Assembly: GCF_031656915.1 (NCBI RefSeq)
Contig: NZ_CP134227.1
Location: forward strand, 3,968,001 to 4,032,000
Source of the DNA: Nocardioides marmorisolisilvae
GTDB lineage: Bacteria > Actinomycetota > Actinomycetes > Propionibacteriales > Nocardioidaceae
Direction: 5' to 3'
Length of the DNA stretch: 64,000 nt
The notes below the pieces were generated by a model. It saw only the letters and a list, made by a program, of their open reading frames with translations, was not told where the DNA came from and made no database searches. Both the position numbers and the translations under genes were made by a program. The first letter of the stretch is position 1, and each line of letters begins with the position of its first letter. Shown piece by piece: positions 38,510 to 47,657 of this stretch.

Positions 38510-39598
38510 ATGGCTCCGCAGACGCAGCAGACAGCGCAGGACTCCTACCGCCTCGCGGTGATCCCCGGTGACGGGATCGGTGCGGAGGTGACGGCCGAGG
38601 CGCTGAAGGTACTGGAGGCCACCGAGACCGGCGCCAAGTTCGAGACGACCCGCTACGACCTCGGCGCCGAGCGCTATCTGGCCACCGGCGAGGTGCTGCC
38701 CGACTCCGTGCTGGACGAGATCCGCGGGCAGGACGCCATCCTGCTCGGTGCCGTGGGCGGCAGGCCGAACGATCCCAACCTGCCGCCGGGCATCCTCGAG
38801 CGCGGGCTCCTGCTCCGGCTGCGCTTCGAGCTGGACCACTACGTCAACCTGCGACCGTCCCGGATCTTCCCCGGCTCGGTGTCGCCCCTGGCCCAGGAGG
38901 TCCTCGCAACGGGCGAGGTCGACTTCGTGGTCGTGCGCGAGGGCACCGAGGGCCCTTACACCGGCAACGGCGGTGCCCTGCGGGTCGGTACGCCGGCCGA
39001 GGTGGCGACCGAGGTGTCGGTCAATACCGCCTACGGGGTCGAGCGGGTCGTGCGTGACGCCTTCGCCCGCGCCGAGCGTCGGGAGCGCAAGCACCTCACC
39101 CTGGTGCACAAGACCAACGTGCTGGTGCACGCGGGCTCGCTGTGGTGGCGACTCTTCGAGCAGGTCGCGACCGAGCATCCCGCGGTCAGCACCGACTACA
39201 TGCATATCGACGCCGCGATGATCCACCTGACCACCAACCCCCAGCGGTTCGACGTCATCGTCACCGACAACCTCTTCGGCGACATCGTCACCGACCTGGC
39301 CGCAGCGATCACCGGCGGCATCGGGCTGGCCGCGTCCGGGAACATCAACCCGGACCGGACCACCCCGTCGATGTTCGAGCCGGTACACGGCTCGGCGCCG
39401 GACATTGCGGGCCAGCAGAAGGCCGACCCCACCGCCGCGATCCTCTCGGCCGCGCTGCTCCTGGACCACCTCGGTCTGGAGGGCGCGGCTCGCCGGGTGA
39501 GCGACGCCGTGGTGGCCGACCTCGCCGCCCGCGACCCGCAGCAGGCCCGTCGTACCGCCGAGATCGGCGACGCGATCGCCGCTCGCGTAGCGGGCTGA
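38510..39598 (+). CDS. leuB: 3-isopropylmalate dehydrogenase
   Basis: A 362-residue NAD-dependent oxidative decarboxylase in leucine synthesis. It can also serve the citramalate pathway to isoleucine, which matters here because cimA is in the same window. Motifs: [34 protein letters not shown] (substrate Arg residues), [27 protein letters not shown], and the metal and NAD regions [20 protein letters not shown] and [18 protein letters not shown] 38510 is 11 bases after the small gene. Its stop overlaps the first bases of palindromic repeat copy 2. Confidence 0.96.
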   Translation: MAPQTQQTAQDSYRLAVIPGDGIGAEVTAEALKVLEATETGAKFETTRYDLGAERYLATGEVLPDSVLDEIRGQDAILLGAVGGRPNDPNLPPGILERGLLLRLRFELDHYVNLRPSRIFPGSVSPLAQEVLATGEVDFVVVREGTEGPYTGNGGALRVGTPAEVATEVSVNTAYGVERVVRDAFARAERRERKHLTLVHKTNVLVHAGSLWWRLFEQVATEHPAVSTDYMHIDAAMIHLTTNPQRFDVIVTDNLFGDIVTDLAAAITGGIGLAASGNINPDRTTPSMFEPVHGSAPDIAGQQKADPTAAILSAALLLDHLGLEGAARRVSDAVVADLAARDPQQARRTAEIGDAIAARVAG

Positions 39599-39690
39599 GG
39601 ACTTTCCCAGGTTAAGTGCTCAAAGGTCCTCTTCACACACCGACTCTCCTGTGTGAACCAGTCCTCGGGGTTCTTAACCTGGGAAAGTCC
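39599..39690. repeat. Palindromic intergenic repeat, copy 2
   Basis: An 18-base outer arm GGACTTTCCCAGGTTAAG (39599-39616) is perfectly complementary to 39673-39690. Inside it, TTCACACA (39632-39639), loop CCGACTCTCC and TGTGTGAA (39650-39657) form an exact reverse complement of the core of copy 1. The element fills the gap between leuB and ilvE. Confidence 0.85.
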
Positions 39691-39730
39691 GACCCCGACC
39701 AACGCCGACCCACGAGATAGCGTGCCGTCC

Positions 39731-40825
39731 ATGACCCTCGACATCAGCATCACCCGGTCAGATCACCCTCGCAGCGACGCCGAGCTCGCCGAGATCTTGG
39801 CCAACCCCGGCTTCGGGATGCACTTCACCGACCACATGTTCACCGTCGAGTGGACCCCGGAGAAGGGCTGGCACGACGCCCGGATCACGCCGTACGCGCC
39901 GCTGACGCTGGATCCCGCGACCGCCGTCCTGCACTACGCGCAGGAGACCTTCGAGGGGATGAAGGCCTACCGGCACGCCGACGGCTCGGTCTGGACGTTC
40001 CGGCCCGAGCAGAACGCCCAGCGGATGGTGCGGTCCAGCCATCGACTGGCCTTCCCGGTGCTCGAGCCGGAGGACTTCGTGCAGGCGGTCGATGCGCTGG
40101 TCGAGGTCGACCAGCGGTGGGTCCCCGACAACTCCGGGACCGGGGGCGAGAAGAGCCTCTACGTCCGACCGTTCATGATCGCCTCGGAGGTCTTCTTGGG
40201 CGTGCGTCCGGCGCAGCACGTCACGTTCATGGTGATCGCCAGCCCGGCCGGCGCCTACTTCAAGGGCGGGATCAAGCCGCTGTCCCTGTGGCTCACCACC
40301 GAGTACACCCGTGCCGGCCGTGGCGGGATGGGAGCTGCCAAGACAGGCGGGAACTATGCCTCCTCCTTGGTGGCCCAGCAGGAGGCCATCGAGCACGGCT
40401 GTGACCAGGTCGTCTTCCTCGACGCGCAGGAGGGGCGCTACGTCGAGGAGCTCGGCGGGATGAACATGTACTTCGTCCATGCCGACGGCCGGGTGGTCAC
40501 CCCCGAGACCGGCACCATCCTCGAGGGGATCACCCGCAGCGCCATCATCGAGCTCGCCCAGAAGGCCGGGCACACGGTGGAGGAGCGCAAGTTCTCCGTC
40601 GACGAGTGGCGCGGGGGCGTGGCCAGCGGCGAGATCACCGAGGTGTTCGCGTGCGGCACCGCGGCCGTCGTCACGCCCGTCGGCAAGCTGATGTGGCCCG
40701 ACGGCGAGGTCGGCAGCAACCAGGGCGAGGGCGGCCCGCTGACCCTCCAGCTTCGCAAGCAGCTCGTCGACATCCAGTTCGGCCGGTCCGAGGACGTCTT
40801 CGGCTGGATGCACCGCGTCGTCTGA
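39731..40825 (+). CDS. ilvE: Branched-chain amino acid aminotransferase
   Basis: A 364-residue PLP fold-type IV transaminase, final step of valine, leucine and isoleucine synthesis. Seen: FTDHMFTVEWTPEKGWHDARITPY, LHYAQETFEGMKAYRHADG, the PLP lysine in MGAAKTGGNYASSLVAQQEA, EELGGMNMYFV and the phosphate-binding ITEVFACGTAAVVTPVG. ATG 39731 is preceded by GATAGCGT, which contains a TAGCGT -10-like box, so the transcript may be leaderless. An upstream frame start at 39653 lies inside the palindromic repeat and is unlikely. Confidence 0.96.
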   Translation: MTLDISITRSDHPRSDAELAEILANPGFGMHFTDHMFTVEWTPEKGWHDARITPYAPLTLDPATAVLHYAQETFEGMKAYRHADGSVWTFRPEQNAQRMVRSSHRLAFPVLEPEDFVQAVDALVEVDQRWVPDNSGTGGEKSLYVRPFMIASEVFLGVRPAQHVTFMVIASPAGAYFKGGIKPLSLWLTTEYTRAGRGGMGAAKTGGNYASSLVAQQEAIEHGCDQVVFLDAQEGRYVEELGGMNMYFVHADGRVVTPETGTILEGITRSAIIELAQKAGHTVEERKFSVDEWRGGVASGEITEVFACGTAAVVTPVGKLMWPDGEVGSNQGEGGPLTLQLRKQLVDIQFGRSEDVFGWMHRVV

Positions 40826-40859
40826 GCCTGCGCCCGCGGGCGATGGGTACATTCGACGG

Positions 40860-42386
40860 GTGACGGTCACGGACGAGACCGCCCCAGCGCGGGTCGGGGA
40901 CTACGAGCTGCTCGCGCTGCTCGGCGAAGGCGGCATGGGCGTCGTCCACCTCGCCCGGCGGGCGGGGCGCCCCTCGGCTCCGGAGGTGGCGCTGAAGGTG
41001 CTCCGGCCGCACATCGTCGGTGACGAGGAGGCTCGCGACCGGCTCGCCCGCGAGGTCACCTCGCTGAGTCGGGTGACCAGCCCCCGCGTCGCCGAGGTGC
41101 TCGACGCGGACCCGTGGGGCGCGCAGCCGTACGTCGTGACCCGGCTCGTCAGAGGCCTACCGCTGCACCGGCACGTCCGCGAGCACGGTCCCCTCGACGA
41201 GCCCGCGCTGCTGCGCTTCGCCGCGGGTCTGGCCGAGGCCCTCGCGGCGGTGCACTCCGTGGGCGTGCTGCATCGCGACATCAAGCCGGGCAACGTGCTG
41301 GTCGAGGACGGCGAGCCGGTGCTGATCGACTTCGGGCTGGCCCGGATGGCCGAGGACCCGCACCTGACCGCGACCGGCTGGCTTCTCGGGACGCCCGGAT
41401 ACCTCGCCCCCGAGATCCTGTACGGCGACGAGGCGACCCCGGCCTCCGACGTGCACGCCTGGGCCGCGACGGTGGTGTTCGCAGCCACGGGTCGACCGCC
41501 AGCAGGGACCGGGCCCGCGATGGCCATCATGGACCGGGTTCGCCGCGGTGAGTTCGACCTCGCCGGCGTCCCCGCCTCGATCGTCGGGCTGCTGAGCCGC
41601 TGCCTCGCCGAGGAACCGTCCCATCGACCGGGTGTCGACCAGCTGCTGGGCGAGCTGGACGCAGGGGCGCCACCGCTGCCCGCCGCCGAGCCGACACTCG
41701 CCCTCGACCGCACCCGGCTCCTCGGTGACCCGGCCCGCGAGCGGGTCGAGCCCGACCAGCCTCCTTCGGAAACGGCGCCGATCGGCGCGGAGCCCTCGCC
41801 GCGCCGGGGTCGTCGGGTGGCCGGACTCCTCGGCCTCGGGCTGGTCGGGGTCGGGCTGGTCGCGTGGGCGCCGTACGTCGGAGCGGCGGTGCTCGCCGTG
41901 CTGGCGGGGATCCTTCGGTTCGGCTCGGTGACGTTCGAGCGGCATACGCTCCGCCGGCAGATGCGCGGCCGGCCGCGGTGGTACGACGTTCCTGCGTCGA
42001 CCGTCTCCGCCCCCGCCTATCTGCTGTTCAGCCTCGTCGGCACCGCGGTGCTGTGGCTGAGTGCAGTCGTGCTCGTCGTCGTCACCGCCTTGGTGCTGCT
42101 GCTCGCGGGCGCGCCCCTCGATGTCGGCCTGGCGGTGACTGCGCTGGCCTACGTCCTCTGCCTCTGGTGGGGGCCGGGCTCGCGTCGGGTCCGTCAGGCC
42201 GGGCGCCGGCTGACCGGGCGGCTGGCGCGGCCGACCCGCACCGGGCCCGTGCTGCTGCTCATCGGTGCGCTGGCGTGCGTCGTACTCCTGGCGGTGATGT
42301 CCGACCTGGGGCCGCTGTGGATCCCGATGACCCATGCGCCGTGGGCCGACGGATGGCTCGCCCGGGTCCAGGCGTGGGGGCGATGA
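40860..42386 (+). CDS. Serine/threonine protein kinase (PknB-type) with C-terminal membrane helices
   Basis: A 508-residue Hanks-type kinase. The kinase domain (about residues 15-270) has the Gly loop LLGEGGMGVVHLA, the Lys in VALKVL, catalytic HRDIKPGNVLV, the DFG motif in LIDFGLARMAED and GTPGYLAPEILYG. It is followed by a Pro/Arg linker and about four membrane helices (from residue 320), with no extracellular PASTA domain, so the signal sensed is unknown. GTG 40860 starts about 7 bases after a TACATT box (40848-40853), consistent with a leaderless transcript. Confidence 0.93.
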   Translation: MTVTDETAPARVGDYELLALLGEGGMGVVHLARRAGRPSAPEVALKVLRPHIVGDEEARDRLAREVTSLSRVTSPRVAEVLDADPWGAQPYVVTRLVRGLPLHRHVREHGPLDEPALLRFAAGLAEALAAVHSVGVLHRDIKPGNVLVEDGEPVLIDFGLARMAEDPHLTATGWLLGTPGYLAPEILYGDEATPASDVHAWAATVVFAATGRPPAGTGPAMAIMDRVRRGEFDLAGVPASIVGLLSRCLAEEPSHRPGVDQLLGELDAGAPPLPAAEPTLALDRTRLLGDPARERVEPDQPPSETAPIGAEPSPRRGRRVAGLLGLGLVGVGLVAWAPYVGAAVLAVLAGILRFGSVTFERHTLRRQMRGRPRWYDVPASTVSAPAYLLFSLVGTAVLWLSAVVLVVVTALVLLLAGAPLDVGLAVTALAYVLCLWWGPGSRRVRQAGRRLTGRLARPTRTGPVLLLIGALACVVLLAVMSDLGPLWIPMTHAPWADGWLARVQAWGR

Positions 42387-42398
42387 CGGGGCTCCGAC

Positions 42399-43238
42399 TC
42401 AGGCGTCGGCCCACGCGGCGCGCACATCGGCTGCGGCGGCGGCCCCCTGTCGCAGACCGGACCGTGCGGCGTCGGCTCGCCGCGCGGGGTCGAGCAGGTT
42501 CTTTCCGATCGCGGCCAGCGCCTCGCGGTCCGGGCTGAGCACCGCCGACTGGACATGGGCGCCGAGCCGGCCGAGCTGGGCAGGGATCGCGTGGTGACGG
42601 TCCACCGAGCGTGGCAGCGGTGCCAGCACCACGACCCGGTCCGCACCGGCGGCGAGGTCGGCGTTGGCCACCGAGCGCATCCCACCATCGATGTGCGGGG
42701 CACCGTCGATGGGCACCGGCGGCCACACCATCGGTACGGCGCAGCTCGCGCCCACGGCGGCGACCAGGTCGACCCCGGCGCTGCCCGTGAACGCGCGGAA
42801 CTGACCCGTCGCGGCGTTGATCGCCGTGATCCGCAGGTCGCGGCCGGCCGGCCAGCTGGTGACCCCGATCCGGCTGCGGATCACCTCGAGCCGTTGCTCT
42901 GCGGACTCGGGATGGGCGCGCAGAGCCGCACGTCCGAGCCGGCGGAGTCTGGCTTCCGGCGAGCCGGGGAGCAGCATCGGCAGGGCGATCCGCAGCATCG
43001 TCGACATGGCCATGACGGATCCGATCTCGGCGTCGGGCGGCGCGAGCTGGTCGTCGTACAGGGTCGAGGTGGGCAGTCCGCCGGTCAGCTGGGTGCCGAC
43101 GACCGACCCTGCCGAGGTGCCGATGACGATGTCGGCGTCGGCGAGGTGGACGCCGGCGCGGGCCAGACCCTCGAGGACGCCGATCTCCCAGCCGATCCCG
43201 GTCACGCCGCCGCCACCGAGCACTAGTGCAGTCGTCAT
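42399..43238 (-). CDS. Patatin-like phospholipase
   Basis: A 279-residue protein with the patatin Ser-Asp dyad: oxyanion loop LGGGGVTGIGWEIGVLEGL, nucleophile GTSAGS, and the Asp in DGGM. It lacks a signal peptide. Such enzymes hydrolyse acyl lipids; the physiological substrate is unknown. ATG 43238 begins MTTALVLGGGG. Its 5' end faces the cimA leader region, with only 16 bases between its start and the cimA leader peptide start. Confidence 0.93.
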   Translation of the reverse strand: MTTALVLGGGGVTGIGWEIGVLEGLARAGVHLADADIVIGTSAGSVVGTQLTGGLPTSTLYDDQLAPPDAEIGSVMAMSTMLRIALPMLLPGSPEARLRRLGRAALRAHPESAEQRLEVIRSRIGVTSWPAGRDLRITAINAATGQFRAFTGSAGVDLVAAVGASCAVPMVWPPVPIDGAPHIDGGMRSVANADLAAGADRVVVLAPLPRSVDRHHAIPAQLGRLGAHVQSAVLSPDREALAAIGKNLLDPARRADAARSGLRQGAAAAADVRAAWADA

Positions 43239-43254
43239 GCGACCACGTTACGAG

Positions 43255-43323
43255 ATGGCCTTCCACGTGGCGGACCGCTCTGGCAGACTCGAGGACGTGC
43301 AGCAGAGCATCATCATCGTCTAG
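43255..43323 (+). CDS. cimA leader peptide (predicted)
   Basis: A 22-residue frame starting MAFHVADRSG and ending QQSIIIV just before TAG 43321-43323. Three consecutive Ile and one Val immediately ahead of the stop, followed by an attenuator, is a textbook Ile/Val control peptide. An earlier in-frame ATG at 43237 would add MRPRYE. It sits 108 bases before cimA. Confidence 0.75.
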   Translation: MAFHVADRSGRLEDVQQSIIIV

Positions 43324-43375
43324 CGCGTCGGGAAGTCCCGTCGCGCCAACCTCTCGTCCCTCGAGAGGTTTTTTT
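43324..43375 (+). terminator. cimA attenuator
   Basis: Two hairpins follow the leader peptide stop. The first (43324-43346 region) pairs GCGCG-T-CGGGA with TCCCG-T-CGCGC around a T-T mismatch. The second pairs AACCTCTCG (43348-43356) with CGAGAGGTT (43362-43370) and runs into seven T residues (43369-43375). This is a Rho-independent terminator before cimA, matching ribosome-mediated attenuation. Confidence 0.82.
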
Positions 43376-43430
43376 GTTGCCGGACCCGGCTGCGGGACCG
43401 GCGAGCGCACCAGTCGACAAGGAAGAGCAG

Positions 43431-45023
43431 ATGGACAGCGGTACCGCCGGCGAGGCGTTCCAGGTCTACGACACGACCCTTCGTGACGGGGCCCAGCAGG
43501 AGGGGCTGAACCTCTCCGTCGCGGACAAGCTGGCGATTGCCCGGCAGATCGACGGTCTCGGGGTCGGCTACATCGAGGGCGGCTGGCCGGGCGCGAACCC
43601 CAAGGACACCGAGTTCTTCCGGCGGGCCGCCGAGGAGCTCACGCTGCGCAACGCGCAGCTGGCGGCCTTCGGGTCGACCCGCCGCGCCGGCACTCGGGCC
43701 GCCGACGACCCGCTCGTGGCGGCGCTCCGGGACTCAGGTGCTGGCGTGGTCACTCTGGTGGCCAAGTCCCACGACCGACATGTCGAGAAGGCACTGCGCA
43801 CGACATTGGCGGAGAACCTCGCGATGGTGCGCGACACCGTCAGCCACCTGCGCGCCGAGGGGCAGCGGGTGTTCCTCGACGCCGAGCACTTCTTCGACGG
43901 CTACCGGGACAACCGGGACTACGCGTTGGAGGTGCTGCGCGTCGCGGCGGAGTCCGGCGCCGAGGTGATCGCGTTGTGCGACACCAACGGCGGGATGCTG
44001 CCGGGCTGGGTCTCGGACGTCGTCGACGACGTGCGCAGCTCGGTTGCAGGCGACGCCGTACACGTCGGGATCCACTGCCACAACGACACCGGCTGCGCGG
44101 TCGCCAACACGCTCGCGGCCGTTGACGCGGGCGCGACCCATGTGCAGGGCACCCTCAACGGGTACGGCGAGCGCACCGGCAACGCCGACCTGGTCTCGGT
44201 GGTGGCCAACTTGGAGCTGAAGCTCGGACGGACCGTGCTGCCCGCTGGACTGCTCCGTGAGGCGACCCGGATCGCCCATGCGGTCGCCGAGGTGACCAAC
44301 GTGCCGCCGGCGTCGCGGCAGCCGTACGTCGGGGTGTCGGCCTTCGCCCATAAGGCGGGCCTGCATGCCAGCGCGATCAAGGTCGACCCGAACCTGTACC
44401 AGCACATGGACCCGGCAGGCGTCGGCAACGACATGCGGCTGCTCGTCTCCGACATGGCCGGCCGGGCGTCCATCGAGCTGAAGGGCAGGCAGCTCGGATT
44501 CGAGCTCGACGACGACCAGATCCGGAGCGTGACCGCTCGGGTCAAGGAGCTCGAGTCGAAGGGCTACACCTTCGAGGCAGCTGACGCCTCGTTCGAGCTG
44601 CTGCTGGTGGAGCAGGTCGAGGGGGCCCGTCCGTCGTACTTCGACGTTGAGTCCTGGCGGGTGATCACCGAGACCCGACCGGGCGATGAGGCCATCTCCG
44701 AGGCGACGGTGAAGCTGCTCGCCGGAGGCGCCCGGATCGTCGTCACCGGCGAGGGCAACGGGCCGGTGAACGCACTCGACCACGCGCTGCGACAGGCCAT
44801 CGAGCAGCTCTATCCCGAAGTGGTGAAGTTCGAGCTGATCGACTACAAGGTCCGGATCCTCGACCAGGGCCACGGCACCGACGCAATCACCAGGGTGCTG
44901 ATCGAGACCTCCGACGGCGAGTCCTCCTGGGTGACGGTCGGCGTCGGCCACAACGTCATCGAGGCCTCGTGGCGCTCCCTCCTCGACAGCCTCGCCTTCG
45001 GTCTGCGCCGCCACTCCGCCTGA
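43431..45023 (+). CDS. cimA: Citramalate synthase
   Basis: A 530-residue enzyme of the isopropylmalate/homocitrate synthase family that joins pyruvate and acetyl-CoA to make citramalate, the start of the threonine-independent route to isoleucine. The TIM-barrel motifs are QVYDTTLRDGAQQEGLNLSVADKL, GGWPGANPKD, HIHCHNDTGCAVAN-type GIHCHNDTGCAVANTLAAVDAGA and NGYGERTGNADL. The C-terminal LeuA-allosteric domain (ILDQGHGTDAITRVLIET) would give isoleucine feedback. The GGWPGANPKD block and overall length favour CimA over LeuA. ATG 43431 has AAGGAAGAG upstream. The Ile-rich leader supports the assignment. Confidence 0.93.
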   Translation: MDSGTAGEAFQVYDTTLRDGAQQEGLNLSVADKLAIARQIDGLGVGYIEGGWPGANPKDTEFFRRAAEELTLRNAQLAAFGSTRRAGTRAADDPLVAALRDSGAGVVTLVAKSHDRHVEKALRTTLAENLAMVRDTVSHLRAEGQRVFLDAEHFFDGYRDNRDYALEVLRVAAESGAEVIALCDTNGGMLPGWVSDVVDDVRSSVAGDAVHVGIHCHNDTGCAVANTLAAVDAGATHVQGTLNGYGERTGNADLVSVVANLELKLGRTVLPAGLLREATRIAHAVAEVTNVPPASRQPYVGVSAFAHKAGLHASAIKVDPNLYQHMDPAGVGNDMRLLVSDMAGRASIELKGRQLGFELDDDQIRSVTARVKELESKGYTFEAADASFELLLVEQVEGARPSYFDVESWRVITETRPGDEAISEATVKLLAGGARIVVTGEGNGPVNALDHALRQAIEQLYPEVVKFELIDYKVRILDQGHGTDAITRVLIETSDGESSWVTVGVGHNVIEASWRSLLDSLAFGLRRHSA

Positions 45024-45040
45024 CCCCGCCCCCTTCTTCC

Positions 45041-45218
45041 GCGAGTGGTCCCAGATTGTGCGCGAGTGGTCGCAAATGACGCGCGAGTGGTCCCAGATTG
45101 CGTGCGAGTGGTCGCAAATGGTGGCCGGCCGATCGTGTCGCCGTACACCAGATCTGACCACTCGCGTGCAGGATGTGACCACTCGCGTGCAGCAAGGGAC
45201 CACTCGGCGACCATTTGG
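45041..45218. repeat. Phased 21-base repeat array, four direct and three inverted units
   Basis: GCGAGTGGTC occurs at 45041, 45062, 45083 and 45104, an exact 21-base period, with alternating tails CCAGATTG and GCAAATG. After a 40-base spacer, its inverse GACCACTCGC occurs at 45156 and 45177 and as GACCACTCGG at 45198, again every 21 bases. The array fills the cimA-amidase gap. No spacer diversity or Cas genes are present, so it is not CRISPR. Confidence 0.85.
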
Positions 45219-45244
45219 GGCGTGTCGGCGGATACGGTGCCCAG

Positions 45245-46648
45245 ATGGCAGAGTTGCACGAGCTGACGGCGCTGGAGCAGGGGGCGGCGATCCGGTCGGG
45301 TGAGGTGTCGAGCGCAGAGCTCGTCGAGCATTACCTGGCTCGGATCGCGCGGCTCTCCGAGGAGCTCGGTGCATTCGTGACGGTGACGGCCGAGCAGGCG
45401 CGGGCCCGCGCCACAGGGATGACCGGAGCAGGCCCGCTCGCCGGCGTCCCCACCGCGATCAAGGACCTCAACGCCACCGCAGGCGTCCGTACGGCGTTCG
45501 GGTCGGTGCTGATGCGTGACTTCGTGCCGGACTGGTCCGACGAGCTCGTGCTGCGCATCGAGGCCGCGGGGATGATCAGTCTCGGCAAGACCAACACCCC
45601 GGAGTTCGGCTCACCCTGCTACACCGAGCCGGACCCCTCCATCGCGCCGCCCGCGGTCACACCGTGGGACACCGGGCGGATGGCAGGGGGCTCGAGCGGC
45701 GGCGCGGCGGCGGCGGTAGCCGGCGGACTGGTCCCTCTCGCCCAGGGATCGGACGGCGGGGGGTCGATCCGGATCCCGGCCAGCTGCTGCGGACTGGTCG
45801 GCCTCAAACCGAGCCGGGGGCGCATCTCGGGAGCCCCTTCGTACGGCGAGGTGACCGGTCTGGCCACCGCCGGCCCGATCGCACGGACGGTCAGGGACGC
45901 CGCTGCCTTCCTCGACGTGATGGCAGGCCCCTCGCTCGGTGACCCAAGCTGGGCACCGGAGCCCGAGGTCAGCTTTCTCGAAGCCTGCGATCGTGCCCCC
46001 GCGCGGCTCCGCATCGCCCGGTTCATCACGCCGGTGCTGGCCGATACCGCCGTCGACCCGGAGTGCGTGCTGGCGTGGGAGAGCGCGAGCCGGCTGCTCG
46101 AGTCCCTGGGCCACGAGGTCGTGGACATCGAGGCGCCGATGCCGCGTGACGCGGTCCCGGTCTTCGAGACCTGCTGGGCCGTGCTCACCGCGCTGTCCAC
46201 CGTCGGGCTCTCGACCGAGCAGAAGGAGCAGCTGCAGCCGATGACCCGTTGGCTCGGCGCCAAGGGCGAGGCGGTGAGCGGTCCCACCTTCGGCCTCGCC
46301 CTCGGTGAGATGCGTCGGGTGGCGGCGCGGACCCTGGCCGCAATCGCGCCGTACGACGCCGTGCTGACTCCGACCCTGGCCAGCCCGCCGCTGCCGGTCG
46401 GAGCGCTACGCGACGACGCCGATCCCGAGTCGGACTTCGTCGCGCAGACCCGGTTCACGCCGTGGACGTCGATGTGGAACGTCACCGGGAGCCCGGCGGT
46501 GTCCCTGCCGCTGCACTACACGGCCGACGGGCTGCCGGTCGGGGTGATGCTGGCCGGACGGCCCGCGGGGGAGCAGGAGCTGCTCGCGCTGTCTGCGCAG
46601 GTCGAGTCCGCCGCGCCGTGGGTGGACCGCCACCCCGGCTGCTGGTGA
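45245..46648 (+). CDS. Amidase (amidase-signature family)
   Basis: A 467-residue hydrolase. The Ser-cisSer-Lys triad regions are seen: the catalytic Lys in GVPTAIKDLNATAGV, the cis-Ser and nucleophile Ser in MAGGSSGGAAAAVAGGLVPLAQGSDGGGSIRIPASCCG. The substrate is not known. It is distinct from the GatA at the window start, which sits with gatB, and lacks gat neighbours here. ATG 45245 (MAELHELTALEQG) is preferred to 45215. A TACGGT box upstream may be its -10. It lies just after the 21-base repeat array. Confidence 0.9.
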   Translation: MAELHELTALEQGAAIRSGEVSSAELVEHYLARIARLSEELGAFVTVTAEQARARATGMTGAGPLAGVPTAIKDLNATAGVRTAFGSVLMRDFVPDWSDELVLRIEAAGMISLGKTNTPEFGSPCYTEPDPSIAPPAVTPWDTGRMAGGSSGGAAAAVAGGLVPLAQGSDGGGSIRIPASCCGLVGLKPSRGRISGAPSYGEVTGLATAGPIARTVRDAAAFLDVMAGPSLGDPSWAPEPEVSFLEACDRAPARLRIARFITPVLADTAVDPECVLAWESASRLLESLGHEVVDIEAPMPRDAVPVFETCWAVLTALSTVGLSTEQKEQLQPMTRWLGAKGEAVSGPTFGLALGEMRRVAARTLAAIAPYDAVLTPTLASPPLPVGALRDDADPESDFVAQTRFTPWTSMWNVTGSPAVSLPLHYTADGLPVGVMLAGRPAGEQELLALSAQVESAAPWVDRHPGCW

Positions 46649-46651
46649 TCC

Positions 46652-47323
46652 TCAGAGGGAGCCGATCAGCCGGGCAAGCTCGGCCGGCCGGGTGAACATC
46701 GGCCAATGCCCGGAGTCGAGGTCGACGAGCTCCACCTGTGCTGCGTGGGACAGCTCGGGAACGTCACCGGCGTCGATCCACTCCCGCGCCTGCCCGGGGC
46801 TGAACTCGGGGCAGACCACCGTGACCGGCACGTCGAAGCGACGTTCGTCGCTGAGCCGGACGATGCCTCGGGTCACCGACTCGGGCACCGGGATGGCTGC
46901 GGCTTCGAACCGCCGACGGGCCTGCTCGTCGAGGTCATCGGCGTCCGGTCCCTCGAACGGCTCCCACCCGGGGAACGGCACCAGGCCCTCGACCGGCTCG
47001 AGGAAGTCGGCGTACTTCTCCCCGTCGGCGCACGGGAACCCCCCGATGAGGACGACGCGGGCCACATCGTCCGGACGCGCGTCCGCGGCCATCCAGGCCA
47101 ACGTGCAGGCAGCGGAGTGGCCCACCACCGTGGGCTCGACGGCGGCGTCCACGGCGGCGACGAGCGCCGCCACCTGGTCATCGAGGCCCGCAGTCGTCGA
47201 GCCGTCGCCCTGCCCGGGCAGCGTCACGACGACCGGCCGGTGCCCCAGTGACTCGAGCTCGGGTACGACGGCATCCCAGGCCGACCCGTCCAGCCAGAGG
47301 CCGGCGACCATCACGATGTCCAT
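46652..47323 (-). CDS. Alpha/beta hydrolase
   Basis: A 223-residue alpha/beta-hydrolase. The opening MDIVMVAGLWLDGSAWDAVVPEL and VVVTLPGQGDGS are typical, the nucleophile is in VVGHSAACTLAW (GHSAA, with Ala at the usual Gly position), and the late His in LDSGHWPMFTRPAELA. ATG 47323 has AGGAGA upstream. An extended frame to 47413 lacks a ribosome site. Substrate unknown. It is convergent with the amidase gene, 3 bases apart. Confidence 0.88.
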   Translation of the reverse strand: MDIVMVAGLWLDGSAWDAVVPELESLGHRPVVVTLPGQGDGSTTAGLDDQVAALVAAVDAAVEPTVVGHSAACTLAWMAADARPDDVARVVLIGGFPCADGEKYADFLEPVEGLVPFPGWEPFEGPDADDLDEQARRRFEAAAIPVPESVTRGIVRLSDERRFDVPVTVVCPEFSPGQAREWIDAGDVPELSHAAQVELVDLDSGHWPMFTRPAELARLIGSL

Positions 47324-47393
47324 GGCAGGATCTCCTCTTCGAACAGCATCTCGGTGATGATCCACGCTAGGTGCGGGCACCGACATCCAGGCG

Positions 47394-47657
47394 TCAGCCC
47401 GTGACCGTCCCACCGGAGCGCCAGTAGACGTTGCCCTCGCGGGTCAGGAACTGCTCATCGACCAGGTAGCGGCGCAGCGCGGCGTAGTCGTCGTGGAAGC
47501 CGTGCAGCACGCGGTTCACGTCGTACTCCGCGTAGGTCCGGCCCGGCTCGAAGGCCTGCGCGATGTGATCGAGCACGATGAGACGCTTCGACCGCTTCGT
47601 GGGCATCACCACCAGCCGGCCGTCCTGGACGAACCTGCCGAGCACGTCGGTGTCCAT
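47394..47657 (-). CDS. DUF2087 domain protein
   Basis: An 87-residue protein made almost entirely of a DUF2087-like domain: LVVMPTKRSKRLIVLDHIAQAFEPGRTYAEYDVNRVLHGFHDDYAALRRYLVDEQFLTREGNVYWRSGG. The winged-helix-like pattern and the Y-A-E-Y-D-V-N-R-V-L core are typical. Such domains often sit at the C terminus of regulators; here it stands alone. ATG 47657 is the best start. Function unknown. Confidence 0.8.
   Translation of the reverse strand: MDTDVLGRFVQDGRLVVMPTKRSKRLIVLDHIAQAFEPGRTYAEYDVNRVLHGFHDDYAALRRYLVDEQFLTREGNVYWRSGGTVTG

Noticed and set aside
43431-45023. 2-isopropylmalate synthase (LeuA)
   Set aside because: The GGWPGANPKD block and overall length fit citramalate synthase, and the leader is rich in Ile rather than Leu.
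45041-45218. CRISPR-like array
   Set aside because: Units are only about 10 conserved bases in a 21-base period, tails alternate rather than vary, half the units are inverted, and no cas genes are nearby.
45245-46648. Second GatA subunit
   Set aside because: Although an amidase-signature enzyme, it has no gat neighbours, and the genuine gatA is joined to gatB at the window start.
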